This document shows, piece by piece, positions 28,801 through 37,529 of a DNA stretch of 64,000 nt (position 1 is the first letter of the stretch; each line of letters starts with the position of its first letter). The DNA is from Ooceraea biroi (Eukaryota; Arthropoda; Insecta; Hymenoptera; Formicidae), in assembly GCF_003672135.1 (NCBI RefSeq), contig NC_039506.1, positions 5,146,001-5,210,000 on the forward strand. The letters are read 5' to 3'. The notes under the pieces were generated by a model that saw only the letters and a list, made by a program, of their open reading frames with translations, was not told the origin of the DNA and made no database searches. A program made the translations under genes and the position numbers.

Positions 28801-29725
28801 ATATTTTAAAATTGGAGAAATGTATCCTAAAATAATTAATTTTTATCAATATTACTGAATGAATATTACAATGTAGAAATCGTTGTATTTTGCTTCACGC
28901 GAAATATAGATCATTATTATATAATCACTATAAAATAATGTCGATTGTGTAGAGCATCAACAAGCGCTTCCAGCGATTGGAATCGCATGTAGTAACATTG
29001 GCAAGATCAGTGGCGCATTTGAGTTCGGAAATGAGGACTCAGCATCTGATGATACAGGTGAGAGAACCCGCTAAAAACTACAGTACAAAATGAGCTGGAA
29101 TTTCCAAGACTCTACTACTACCAGGTTTTCGCAGGAAATGGAGAGCATAAAGTGCGAGATTGCGGCTCTCAGGACGCAAACGAGCATGGCAATGGTGAGA
29201 TCGCAGTCGCAACCCCTAATCAAGGACTCGGAACTACCAGCTCTTTCCAATCCTTCGAGAGTAAAGAAACTGACCAAGTTTTTCGGCACGGAGCCACCCC
29301 TCATCAGACTCTTCCTGAGGGAACTTGGGTATGAGGTAAGGGTGCTTTCATTTATTATACGTGCGGTTTCATAGAAAGAAATCTATTGTTAAATATGCAT
29401 GGGAATTTAATAAATTTATAGAAAATCTCATAGAAATATCTAAAAGATATTAATAAAATTAAAAAACTATAATAAATGTAGTGTTTAAAAGAAAACATAA
29501 TAGAAAAATTGTATCTTATTTTGTGATTGAAATTTCTGTTTACAATATCTTTTATAATTTTAGAAATATGCCTCTGCCTTTGAAAAAGAAAAAGTTGGAA
29601 TGGTAGAACTGCCTTATCTGAGCGAGGAGAGATTGCAGAAGATGGGAGTTCCTTTGGGTCCGAGGCTGAGGATCCTTCAAGAAGCAAGGATCTCGGTATG
29701 CAAGGATCCGATTTACGTAGTGTGA
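16769..29725 (+). CDS. Gln-rich scaffold-like protein with C-terminal SAM domain (whole gene, spliced)
   Basis: Gene-level entry; exons follow separately. The exons join with matching phases at every junction to give about 1,157 residues (1,153 without a 12-nt microexon). Seen in order: a basic N-terminus, a proline stretch (VPPPKPVP, about residue 35), a conserved-looking block (KIPILHEYKQRTAGRV), Gln/Ser/His-rich low complexity (about 297-600), a charged region (600-790), a Ser/Pro segment (PPLPPLSPHGSP), helical segments with coiled-coil character (about 930-1070) and a SAM domain (about 1085-1150) with the typical LGPRLRIL ending. SAM domains mediate protein-protein or polymer contacts; a cytoplasmic or cortical scaffold role is inference. 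No signal peptide or membrane segment is visible. I do not recognise the named orthologue. The ATG at 16769 has purine at -3 and G at +4. Exon structure is very secure; the product name is not. Confidence 0.9.
17756..18051 (+). CDS. SAM-domain gene, coding exon 2 (Pro-rich)
   Basis: The acceptor TTCTTGCAG is followed by DEENLYKPVPPPKPVP, then a hydrophilic Ser/Gln/Glu-rich stretch ending HSSKFP. The donor is CCA|GTAAGC with phase 0. The PPPKPVP motif is a plausible SH3/WW ligand (inference). Confidence 0.88.
18135..18146 (+). CDS. SAM-domain gene, candidate 12-nt microexon (YDSK)
   Basis: A good pyrimidine tract and GCATGCAG acceptor follow an 83-nt intron. Four codons (Tyr-Asp-Ser-Lys) come before GTAAAA, a weak donor. 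Inclusion keeps phase 0 on both sides, so it could be a cassette microexon. Alternatively the same acceptor opens a longer terminal exon (next entry), or exon 2 may splice directly to 21091. Confidence 0.4.
18135..18428 (+). CDS. Candidate alternative terminal exon of the SAM-domain gene
   Basis: Reading on in phase 0 from the acceptor at 18133-18134 without splicing gives 97 further codons before TAG, and an AATAAA hexamer lies at 18600-18605. A short isoform of about 223 residues lacking the Gln-rich and SAM regions would result. The tail is mixed hydrophobic/hydrophilic and matches no family I know. The open length in exactly the right frame is the main evidence; it could be chance. Confidence 0.35.
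   Translation, partial: YDSKVKDLVIIKLSSRVSGNIHISSGYSLRHKENGRLYALMSDLINMAPNTLISHATKICDIHDVKCSTVQGVEKRVLMIQECIFTLTDLIYLLKKS
18429..21090 (+). other. SAM-gene intron, no further exon seen
   Basis: Mostly AT-rich, with CpG-rich patches at about 19.5-19.95 and 20.4-20.8 kb, the second containing GCAC tandem units. Nothing coding is supported. Confidence 0.6.
20512..20517 (+). promoter_or_regulatory. Candidate internal initiator in SAM-gene intron
   Basis: TCAGTG sits at the start of a CpG-rich patch with GCAC tandem units (about 20550-20600), 580 bp before an internal coding exon. It could be an alternative promoter; there is no direct support. Confidence 0.15.
21091..21228 (+). CDS. SAM-domain gene, coding exon (KIPILHEYKQRT block)
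   Basis: 46 codons in phase 0 on both sides, acceptor AATCGCAG and donor GAA|GTGAGT. It encodes IERELVLSSGDKNSK, then KIPILHEYKQRTAGRV, and ends KQQAWVQE. It is rich in charged residues and looks like a conserved motif rather than low complexity. Confidence 0.9.
21229..23261 (+). other. SAM-gene intron
   Basis: A 2-kb intron. A GC-richer stretch at 22.2-22.6 kb keeps a 121-codon frame open, without a recognisable domain or splice signals. Confidence 0.6.
23262..23329 (+). CDS. SAM-domain gene, short Gln-rich exon
   Basis: Acceptor TTTTTGCAG, then GTQMQEVRQDGQARNYQSQ and DTY, ending two bases into a codon (TC|GTAATT). The next exon supplies A to complete Ser. The symmetric fit of the phases supports it although it is short. 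Confidence 0.85.
23657..23949 (+). CDS. SAM-domain gene, charged exon
   Basis: 97 full codons. The exon begins SASGGAVPRTAKIDEEKTKS, contains TYHTIKDMISSRFGPSRKD and a Glu/Ser-rich acidic part, and ends SKNAY with one base left over at TACG|GTAAGT. The TIKDMISSRFG segment looks like a conserved short helix (inference). Confidence 0.9.
24500..24810 (+). CDS. SAM-domain gene, Gln/His-rich exon with tandem donors
   Basis: Acceptor ATGTTTCAG, then GQYGHSYGYQSNQQNVPLPG and a Gln/Thr/Pro-rich stretch. Two phase-0 donors are possible: CAG|GTACAT at 24810 and CCT|GTAAGA at 24819, which would add Val-His-Pro. Reading through gives TGA two codons after the second donor. Confidence 0.88.
25020..25082. 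repeat. 63-bp direct repeat, copy 1
   Basis: It differs from copy 2 (25596-25658) at two positions only. It includes a splice-acceptor-like TCATTTCAG. Both copies are in the intron before the large Gln-rich exon. Confidence 0.85.
25279..25493. repeat. 14-bp inverted repeats bounding 215 bp
   Basis: CACAACAGACAGAA at 25279-25292 and its exact complement at 25480-25493, between the two 63-bp direct repeats. No target duplication is visible. Confidence 0.5.
25596..25658. repeat. 63-bp direct repeat, copy 2
   Basis: Offset 576 bp from copy 1, with TTACTTTCATTTCAG in the same position. It lies about 180 bp upstream of the true acceptor at 25839-25840. Confidence 0.85.
25841..26457 (+). CDS. SAM-domain gene, large polyglutamine-like exon
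   Basis: 205 codons with dense Gln/His/Ser, for example HQRQLIQQLHQQQMASQQ, then a more ordered stretch containing SGQEVYYHYAQGRPRYGVPQ and an acidic end (ENMKNLTVDPLAKE). The donor GAGAA|GTAAGA leaves two bases of a Lys codon. CAG/CAA-rich codons explain the long shadow frames on both strands here. Confidence 0.9.
26632..27179 (+). CDS. SAM-domain gene, charged low-complexity exon
   Basis: Begins YEITVEDRTQGESGRNG. It is rich in Arg/Glu/Gln/Gly and contains a short helix (VQKRIEELQKKAEQEG) and a later LATKMIGEASKRLEAGQ helix. It ends PPPDDQTLAQ with donor CAAG|GTGAAA, one base over, which joins TA of the next exon to make Val. Confidence 0.9.
27472..27652 (+). CDS. SAM-domain gene, Ser/Pro exon
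   Basis: Encodes VQDSEWVDIVESELRSILEP, then a Ser-rich part and TPPLPPLSPHGSPRTSR. The SPHGSP and PPLPPLSP runs are candidate proline-directed kinase or SH3/WW sites (inference). It ends two bases into Ser at ACGAG|GTAATT. Confidence 0.9.
27823..27953 (+). CDS. SAM-domain gene, basic exon
   Basis: Encodes SLPYGSKPNYSDYNKTMEKR, then a Lys-rich stretch ending KKEVAKKFSH. Acceptor AAATTTTAG, donor CATC|GTGAGT. Confidence 0.9.
28040..28188 (+). CDS. SAM-domain gene, start of helical region
   Basis: Encodes LFGVEAADLTSTTTGLDLD, then MLDRSDSDLSTTDARTIRKQ and LEGLENMYSE. The last 25 residues have a heptad-like pattern and lead into the next exon. Donor GAA|GTAAGT, phase 0. Confidence 0.92.
28379..28558 (+). 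CDS. SAM-domain gene, basic linker exon
   Basis: VLKLLGGSVKKRRKARGLTS opens this exon; KKRRKAR could act as a nuclear-localisation or phosphoinositide-binding basic patch (inference). A Ser-rich linker and a second basic run follow. The donor AAG|GTGAGC opens the palindromic intron described under findings. Confidence 0.92.
28581..28946. repeat. Inverted repeat filling a SAM-gene intron
   Basis: The outer arms start AATCGACATT (28581-28590) and end AATGTCGATT (28937-28946). A core arm of about 75 bp (from 28641, complement ending 28899) is nearly identical. A second perfect 22-bp hairpin lies at the centre (about 28743-28791). The whole fold occupies all but 22 nt and 6 nt of the intron. Confidence 0.85.
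28953..29057 (+). CDS. SAM-domain gene, coiled-coil exon
   Basis: 35 codons beginning SINKRFQRLESHVVTLARSV and continuing AHLSSEMRTQHLMIQ, with hydrophobics at regular spacing typical of a coiled coil. Donor CAG|GTGAGA, phase 0. Confidence 0.92.
29135..29335 (+). CDS. SAM-domain gene, exon carrying first half of SAM
   Basis: The coiled coil continues (EMESIKCEIAALRTQTSMAM), a linker follows, then the SAM N-terminal helix (TEPPLIRLFLRELGYE). The donor GAG|GTAAGG splits the SAM domain between helices 1 and 2. Confidence 0.93.
29564..29725 (+). CDS. SAM-domain gene, terminal coding exon (second half of SAM, stop)
   Basis: Starts KYASAFEKEKVGMVELPYLS and continues through ERLQKMGVPLGPRLRILQEA, which matches SAM helices 2-5. 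It then ends with ISVCKDPIYVV and TGA. The extreme C-terminus (Tyr-Val-Val) fits a class II PDZ ligand pattern. A GTATGC at 29696 could be read as a donor, but the direct stop is simpler. Confidence 0.9.
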   Translation, partial: KYASAFEKEKVGMVELPYLSEERLQKMGVPLGPRLRILQEARISVCKDPIYVV

Positions 29726-31226
29726 ATTATATGGCTGAAGCTCTACTGGAGCGTTTTACGAACAAAAACTTTTTTGTCCTTTCATTGACTGAAGCGTTAA
29801 AGCACTCTTTAAGAGGAACCGTTGAAAATGAGGTACGTCACAATTTGGGTGACATTTTTTACATGTTTCCACAATAGCCTGAAAGTTGCGATTCTTAAAA
29901 GGAATGTGCGTTATTTTCTGTAGACATCTGTAGACTGACAAATTCCATCGTGAGTTTATCACAGTTTAATTTCATCACTTCCGCATTATAGTTTTGTCTA
30001 TCATTCTAAACTGATAATGCATTTCTTCGAAACAATCTTGTTTATATAACGAAAACATAAGTTTGAAAATCTAAAGTTAAAGAAAAATTGGTATCACATT
30101 ATAAACATTTCTCGCTTGTGTCGAGAAAATGATTACGAATGCACAATAGATATATAACACCACAGTGGAGGATTAACGTTCGAAAAACCTTAATAAACTT
30201 GACTAAGAAGCTGCAAAAGCAATTTTAGGGTTTACAGGGATCAATCAAAATGTAAATAAGATACTGCCGATAGTTCTAAGAGATTTCTAAGAGTCTATCG
30301 CTGGGGTATATTTATAGCAAAGTAGAAATTACAAAGATGACTCTGCCGCGAGAATTTTGATTGCTCCTTTCGCCAGCATATCAATTTGTTAAGCAATAAG
30401 ATTACTATGTAGATTTAGAGTATGCGCGCGGACCGAACGTCAAAGATGCGACTCTACCATGGGCGATAATTCGTGGCGCTGATAATGATAATCGACAACC
30501 AGGCTCGCAAAGAGCCGCACGCGCTGGGAACAACGAATCGCAAAGGTGTGTTTGCCAAAGAGACGTACGGACGTCGTCGAAGTGGTGTGGCCGAGACCTT
30601 CCGTCTTGCATTATGCTTAAAACATTTTGCTTCTCTTGAAATAGGTCAGTTGCACGGAACAATCAAATGTAATGCTCTTTCCGACGTAGTCCCGCTCGCT
30701 TTGTACTTTTATTAATCTAAATTTCGGTCGCGTGACAGCATGCGCCGGGTGACATCGATACCAAAGAATCGATACCTGTTCCCTTGTCGCGACAACGACA
30801 ACGACAATCACTGCTTGTGATCGCGGATCGCACGAACAAGAGGATACGCCACTTTGGTACTCGAATAATAGCACTTTTGTATTCCCATTGGAGAATATGT
30901 AGACTGTAGACATTAGAGTTACATTAACGGATAACGTGTATTATTAATGTATTGTTGTCTCATAAATTTAATTTACGCGCATTGTACTTCCAGCAATTAT
31001 ACCCGATCAATATTCTAAGAATGGTACACAAAGTATCCAGCTGGTGCTACGTGTCTCTATCTCGGTTTCCACTTTCTTCTCTGTCTGATGTTAAGCATTG
31101 TACAGTTACTTAGTCCTGTAATTGTTTCTATTATTATATTATTAATATTATTATTTGTATTTTTAATATTTGTACTATTATTAATATTATAATAATTATT
31201 ATTATGTTTTGTTAAATCTTGTATTT

Positions 31227-31232
31227 AATAAA
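31227..31232 (+). terminator. Candidate poly(A) signal of the SAM-domain gene
   Basis: AATAAA in an AT-rich tail, followed within 20 nt by a T-rich stretch. Another AATAAA is at 30192-30197. Either would give a 3' UTR of about 0.5 or 1.5 kb. No transcript evidence is available. Confidence 0.3.
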
Positions 31233-32744
31233 CAATTGCAAATAATGTTCTTCCAGGATTCATTTTACAGCAATAAGCTTATCGTAACTGAAGTTCATCG
31301 CGGTAGCTCGACGTTAAGCAGCTTGCCACGCTGTGTTCATTATTCAATACTTATACTATATTCAATACTTGCACATCGCGGCAATCAGAATTTATCGGCG
31401 ATATAATAAATTTTCCCTGACGGAAGCACTCTCTTGTTTGCCAGCAGAATTCGGCGGCACTTACGCGACGCGTTTTCTGAACTTTCTGCCGCGGCCAGTT
31501 CCTTCGTGAATCAACCGACTTGTTCAATTGAATAATTGCGCATTAACTGTTACAACGTATGGCGTACCAGTCGACCAAGTGATCTGTTATTATGGCCTCT
31601 GACCTCGGGACTTACTCTGCGCTGGGACGAACCGTACCGGTAATCGGCGCTCCATACAATAATTATGTACTTTGTTTACGGTTATCCTCGATCGATCGTA
31701 ACGACGGCCGGAAGTGCCTCCTCCATACACGCAGCAGGCAGCTTTTAATTATCGGAAATTGCGCGCGCGTCGGATGATGGTTGCTAATCGCCGTGTTAAA
31801 CGTCGCGTTAACTGCTCAATTTCTGTTACGACGGAAACGCCTCGACGGCCGGATCCATGAAAGTGGATGATGACACGAATTCAGTGAAATTTCGGCAATA
31901 TTTCTCATATTGCTGTAAATGTAATACTCCCACGTCGAGACTCGTTTTAAAGCGTGAGAACTTCCTTCAATGTGTAAGCAAGTGAGGGATATTAATACAA
32001 TTTCTGAATAACCGACTCTGATCAGATTAATTTCTCTTAATTGTATGATATATTTAATTTGTATAATAGATTTTTAACTTGAAAATTCAAAAAGTAGGAA
32101 ATGATTTTTAAAATTTATCATACTAAAATAAAATGTATAATCTATTAATAATTATTTTATAATCGAATAGTAAAGATAAAAGCACCATTGGTATCATGTT
32201 TCATGTTCTTAGGCTACTATTTCGATTAGACTCTTAGCTGCTTGCGTACGCCAATTGAAGCCTCCACAAGCTACGAATCTAATTATCGCAGGCGCCGTGC
32301 GTAAATGTAATCACATGAGGACGAATAGAATTGAATAGATGTAACAGATTCTTTAATCATGACGACTAAACTTACATATATTAAAATAAATGATCAAAGA
32401 GATGATTGTTTAATTAACATTGAGCGAATATAAACGAGTAAAAGTTTGATCGATAAATATAATCGAAAATTGATGGAAAATGGCGCTTTAATTAAATCTG
32501 ACGTAAGACCTACATTCTTTTTTCTTTTATCGATTTGAGAAAGGGTCAAATGCAAGGCATTCCAGAAGAATTGTAAGCCGAACGAGGTTACACGTCATCG
32601 ACGATTGGTGTCTATTGTAAATTTCGACAGAATCGACGGCGAGACCGTCTTCCGGCCACTTTTATCAGGAAATGCACAATTTAACAATTGTGGCCAATTA
32701 TTTTTCTAGCGGTCTCGTCTTTGACTGGCCATCTGAGGCCATGC

Positions 32745-32797
32745 CATGCCTTTACCATGCCTTTACCATGCCTTTACCATGCCTTTACCATGCCTTT
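32745..32797. repeat. 11-bp minisatellite, about five copies
   Basis: Perfect repeats of CATGCCTTTAC, the last one partial. Confidence 0.9.
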
Positions 32798-33256
32798 GTA
32801 TGTCATTGTACTTGGATGAATCGAACTCTCACATTTGTCTACCGAGAATGCTTTGGGAGAATGATGTAGGCCAAATTATATAGTCACGATACTTCATTAG
32901 TTTGTTTTTCATCAGTGCGTTATATAACTTACTACGGTGTATATTTTATAATAATTGTTATAAATTCATATAATAGTTAAGTGGATGAAAATATTAATAA
33001 ACTATTGTATGCAATAAATGCAGCTAAATTGTAAGTATACATAAGATTTATATACTCAATGACGTAATCATTTGACCTAATTTTTTCAAATTCAAAACTT
33101 AATGACACATAGTGCTTTTTCATGTATTTATGAATCATTAGTTAATTCTAATGTCATATATTTATTTAAAAAGTTTAGTAATTATTAACTGATAAGAATT
33201 TATTTAATATAAGATGAAGAGAGTAAAGAAGACATCATTGTTGATATGATATATCG

Positions 33257-33262
33257 TTTATT
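33257..33262 (-). terminator. Poly(A) signal of the NPC2-like gene
   Basis: AATAAA on the minus strand about 72 nt downstream of the stop codon, a normal distance for a short insect 3' UTR. Confidence 0.5.
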
Positions 33263-33333
33263 TGTCTAAATTATTATTGATCGGTGAATTATAGTCAGTG
33301 AAGAACAATACGTTGGATTTAAGAACAACAGTT

Positions 33334-33417
33334 TCACTTCTGCAATTTAATCGGGAACATGAAACAGCACCCTTCGTCTTGCTCGTTCCATAACTTCCAT
33401 TTCAGGTCGTATGTTCG
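33334..33417 (-). CDS. NPC2-like gene, exon 4 and stop
   Basis: Acceptor ATATTACAG, then RTYDLKWKLWNEQDEGCCFM, FPIKLQK and TGA. The last strand with Cys-Cys and Pro-Ile-Lys matches the conserved end of NPC2 proteins. A minus-strand AATAAA lies at 33257-33262, about 72 nt past the stop. Confidence 0.92.
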   Translation of the reverse strand, partial: RTYDLKWKLWNEQDEGCCFMFPIKLQK

Positions 33418-36400
33418 CTGTAATATAAAAAAGGAAAGAAAATTTTAGATAATATTTTAAGCTGTTCTACACAAATAATGTTTAGTGCACAGTATTTTTC
33501 TTAGAATTATAATAAAATTATATGTTCCTTTATCTTTTTGCATATGTAAGTAATATTTAAGAAATGGAATTGTAGAAATTTGTAGAAGGATCAAAAGGCA
33601 GAAGAAATAACTCACCGCGGGGAATTTCTTCGAGATCGGCAAATTCACCGTGTACGTTTGTCTTTCACCAGGTACAGTCGGGCAAACGGTGGAAGAGCAA
33701 GCATCAAGCGGCATGCCTAGGAATGGCAAATCTGCGATTTCGGAGGCCCAGTATGCCCTGCTAGATAATGTGTTACCAGTGAACTCTGAAATATATGACA
33801 TATGCCATTAATATGTTATATATTATATACTTTTAATTATATTTTTATTATATACTTTTAATATAAGTATAGTATGCGTGCGAGCACTTATATATTACAG
33901 GTTTCATAAAAATGAGAATAATGGAACTATTTTTCGAAGCAGTAGTGTTTTCTAAAGTAAAATTTATTTATTTAAGTAAAAAAATACTTTTTGGTTTAAA
34001 GATTAAGATAAAGTTATTGATATTCTCCGCAACCGCAATTTGTACTTATAATAAGTAAGTGCTTTGACTCTAAGTGTAACTAGATGCCTTTTTCTGCATT
34101 TATTAGAATTTATGATATTATTTTTTTCTGATAAGTCGCACATGCAGGAGTGTTGAAATACCTACGGGCAGTGTAGTCGAAACTAATGCTGGCAACGTGA
34201 CCTCTCTTCAACAAGCAAGGTTTATTTTCCGCAGCTTCTCGGCATGGATCCACCCGTACTTCATGTATGGTGCAATTCACAGCTGAAAAATATAAAGTTA
34301 ACAAGATTTTATAAAGAATCTTTATGCATGTAAGTTGTACTTTGAAATTTTCGTATCTAACTCATCATTCATAAATAAACAATATTAAAACATTTGTGAA
34401 CATTATTAAAGCTCGTGAACGATCGCATTGAAATAATTAATAAAAAAGCAATAATTAATAAAAAGGATATATACAAGTATTATATAAGAGTATTATATAA
34501 TATATTATTTAACATTTTTATTTATATATATGTATTTTTTAATTAATTAGATTTTAATTAAGTGGAGACTAATAAAATCTTATTAAAGATAATGTTGCTT
34601 ACAAATACATTTGCTCAATGCTGTGTAGAAAGAAAACATTTGCTTGCGTCACTTATTTATGTTTTGTCACTATGAATAACAGTGAATACATGTCTTTTTA
34701 AAAAATTAAATGCGTATTTACATCTCGTTCTAGGAAAATGCATTCTACTAAAAATCGAGATAACTTTAAGAAAAAGAGAAGTACGTAAGTAGCAACACGA
34801 TATGTGTTATACACGACGCATTTCCGCAGATCAATTTCGCAAACTAGTTCAAAGCTGTGCTATAGCGAAATTCCCGTTTAAGTGAACCGTTTTCTCGTCC
34901 AGATCTTTTTTCTCATTTCCTTATTAAATCTCGTACCGTGTCCTTATTCAGTTCTTTTTCCACGGATGACTCGGTTATGAGATACTTTACGGCAGGAAAC
35001 TTTCGCAAATACTCGATAAATATGCGTATAATATATTGAACCATATCATGACGGGTGTAACGTTACAGCTTCATCGCTTCAGTGATTTTCGCGGATATCT
35101 CGAAGTATTATTCAAAAAAAGTAATTAGCTCGTCTTCTCTTTTTCGCGGGTAATAAATGCGCTTTCAACAAAAACGCTCTCATCCGCAATAATTCTCGTC
35201 CGTATCGAGCGCTTATCGAGGAATTTTGTTGCGCGACATTTAGCTCTGCTTGGAATTTCTTGTTTATGTAGCGATAACATTTTCCTTAGTTTTTTGTTCA
35301 ATACTGATTCTTCGTTCCACTTTCCGTATGTAAATTCCAGTTAAATATTGCTTTATTATCACGAATGTGTCATTGCCATTTATCTTCATTACCATTTATT
35401 CATTATCTGAGGCAAGTTTAAAATATATGTATCTCTGTGCTATTATTACCCGATATTTATTATTACCCGAACAATAAGCGAGAGGAAAAGTTCTTAAAAA
35501 GGAATTTAATAAACCTCGAGCAGCTTATCGCGTGCTTTTGAGAGTTTTCAATGCGTATTAAACTATTGTGTCGATGACATTCTCATTCTTCGATAATTTA
35601 ATTCAAAATCCATTTTTTATGAAATTAAGAACACTATCACTTATTTAATATAGGGAAGAAATAGTCAAGAATTCTGTTTTGATTATTTAGGTTGCAATCT
35701 TGGAATATGCTCTATTGGAAGGTCCATGGACTTACATTCCAATGCACGTGGATGGTAAGTGAGAGAGAAAGACTAAGATTGGAGCAATGCTATTTTAATC
35801 TTTCCTTTGTTAGCTTAGAAACGGACACTTGCTTCAATCTTCGTGCTTCTTTCTTCCTTGTTTGCTAGCCATGCAATTTGTAAATTGTTTATGGTTTAAG
35901 ACAATTATGCTTCCTGCAATAATATCTAGTAAATTTTGATAAAGAGAATACATTTTAACCTAAAAACATGATAATAAATTATTCATCCTATTTTGTATAC
36001 GAAAATTTTAAATACTGTCTGCAAAAAAGATATATTATGCCTTAGTCAGTTAATTTTTTAAATTCCAACGTTCAAGTACTGAGAAATATTCATCTCCCAA
36101 TTAAATATTTCTCTTTCATTTATTATCAATATAATTTATTAATATAACTGTTATTTTTCAGATTCCAATGTGTTCGTCTTTTTTCAACTCGCACGCGGTT
36201 GGTCCATCGCGATCGTATCGATATTTATCATTCTCCGGCAGAAACACACGATACGGCCAATCGCAACCACCACCCGACGAGAATTTTATGTGACTTTTTC
36301 GTGATTCTCATTGATTACGACCATTGATCGCGAGCAAGGAGTCGCCAATGGTGTCACCAGCGAGAAACGTGCAGTCACTTCCGGCGCTATTACGGACTCT

Positions 36401-36590
36401 GCTAGATCCTCCGAGCAAGATCCCTTTCGTCGCTCGTACCGTTAATTAGTGATCTCGCAATCGTGCAGAGAGGATACTCACTCTTTGTCGATGCGGGACA
36501 TGACGACGAGTGTACAACTTCCGCGTACACCGTGGACAGAGCCAGGACCAGGAGGATGGCGGCAGTGGCAAGAGCGCTGTTTCGGTTCAT
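33334..36590 (-). CDS. NPC2-like secreted protein, ML (MD-2-related lipid-recognition) domain
   Basis: Gene-level entry for four exons with matching phases, giving a complete 159-residue protein. A hydrophobic signal peptide covers about residues 1-23 (AAILLVLALSTVYA). The mature part has the ML-family pattern: Cys pairs near the start (SSSC, VNCTI with a sequon, VDPC), a KPCLLKRG turn, a SISFDYTA strand, DACSSTVCP, TYTVNLPIS and the C-terminal KWKLWNEQDEGCC with FPIKL. Known for the family: a beta-sandwich binding sterols or other lipids, lysosomal or secreted; insects have multiplied these genes and some act in chemosensation or immunity. Which role applies here is not visible. Usual length for the family. 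Confidence 0.92.
33616..33785 (-). CDS. NPC2-like gene, exon 3
   Basis: Encodes FTGNTLSSRAYWASEIADLP, then FLGMPLDACSSTVCPTVPG and QTYTVNLPISKKFPA. The paired Cys (DACSSTVC) is typical of ML proteins. Donor CCCGCG|GTGAGT, phase 0. Confidence 0.93.
34166..34282 (-). CDS. NPC2-like gene, exon 2
   Basis: Acceptor TATTTTTCAG. It encodes VNCTIHEVRVDPCREAAENK, then PCLLKRGHVASISFDYTA. The donor is GCCC|GTAGGT; that C joins AG of exon 3 as Gln. The alternative donor four bases further (CGTAG|GTATTT) would produce a stop in exon 3 and is rejected. Confidence 0.92.
34283..36481 (-). other. First intron of the NPC2-like gene
   Basis: 2.2 kb, AT-rich, with short direct repeats at about 34436-34470. 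No nested gene seen. Confidence 0.7.
36482..36590 (-). CDS. NPC2-like gene, exon 1 (signal peptide)
   Basis: ATG at 36590-36588, then NRNSALATAAILLVLALS. It ends one base into a codon at AAAGA|GTGAGT, a perfect donor. A 2.2-kb intron follows. A TTG two codons upstream is in frame, but the ATG is the natural start. Confidence 0.9.
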
Positions 36591-37258
36591 CTTCAACGGA
36601 TGGTTCGTAACAGAATGAAAGAAAGCTGGACGCGAGGGTCAATCCATGCTTCGCGGTAGATGCCTGGCGGTAGACTCGAGAATCGGGGGCGGGTGGTGGG
36701 GCCATAGGTCAATTGAGATAGCGTCTTTATCTGACGGAGAAACCTATACGCAGGAAACGGCTATGTCTTCTCCGAGAAATCGCTTCATACGTAGCTGCGT
36801 CTCGTCAACGACGAGAGGATAGATCTTCTGATAATCCTCCGCATCCGGGGATATCAGGAAAGAAAACAAATTTTGATATGTTACGTACTATATGGTCCGC
36901 GTTCTTGGTTGTAGATAAAAATTATGTGACTCTAGAGTATCTGATTGCATGTGTATTTTGTATACGATAACTGATAACTGATATTGAGTTGTTTGCACAC
37001 GTGATCCCTCACGTAAGATGCTATATTTATTTTCTATATCTTAAAATGTTTCGTGTTTTTTTTAAATGGCAGATACTGAACGAAAAGATCAATTTTAATT
37101 GTTACAAGTATTTTGCTTCTTCTTATAAGCGTGTACAAATACATTTTTGTAATTTTTAGTTGCAAAGTAAGGAATTATTGGCAATTCAAAGAAATAACGA
37201 TTTTTTGTGATTTTTTTGATATAACAAACTATAAAGTTTGAACTCTCTCTAGTTGTGC

Positions 37259-37295
37259 AACGGGTCAGAGCATCGATCGAGCTCTCTGACCCGTT
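37259..37295. repeat. Perfect 12-bp-arm hairpin downstream of tRNA-Ser
   Basis: AACGGGTCAGAG and its exact complement CTCTGACCCGTT are separated by 13 bases that include ATCGATCGA. It is GC-rich within AT-rich DNA, about 150 bp past the tRNA 3' end. Function unknown. Confidence 0.7.
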
Positions 37296-37437
37296 ACATT
37301 TATATCTCTTATTATAAAATCAAGCAACAGTAATGAAACCTAAAATTAATTGAAAATTCACATTGTATTACAATTTCATTACTTTTATTTTTTCAATTTT
37401 TATATAAGAGAGATTAAAAACCTTTTTAGTTTAATTG

Positions 37438-37444
37438 AAAAAAA
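37438..37444 (-). terminator. Pol III terminator of tRNA-Ser
   Basis: Seven T residues on the minus strand begin three bases after the discriminator base. Confidence 0.85.
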
Positions 37445-37447
37445 GAA

Positions 37448-37529
37448 CGCTGCGGACAGGATTCGAACCTGTGCGGGCAAAGCCCATTGGATTTCGAGTC
37501 CAACTCCTTAACCACTCGGACACCGCAGC
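37448..37529 (-). tRNA. tRNA-Ser (anticodon CGA)
   Basis: 82 nt. The acceptor stem GCTGCGG pairs perfectly with CCGCAGC and the discriminator is G. The anticodon stem TTGGA/TCCAA holds the loop CTCGAAA, so the anticodon is CGA (codon UCG). The long variable arm (GGGC-TTT-GCCC) is the class II hallmark of Ser tRNAs. The T arm is ACAGG-TTCGAAT-CCTGT (B box). No intron. CCA is not encoded, as expected in eukaryotes. Confidence 0.97.

Larger units (their letters stand above)
29726..33333. other. 3' UTR of SAM gene and intergenic DNA
   Basis: AT-rich, with AATAAA at 30192 and 31227 on the plus strand. The patches at 30.4-30.9 and 31.4-31.9 kb are more GC-rich but hold no supported gene. Confidence 0.6.
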
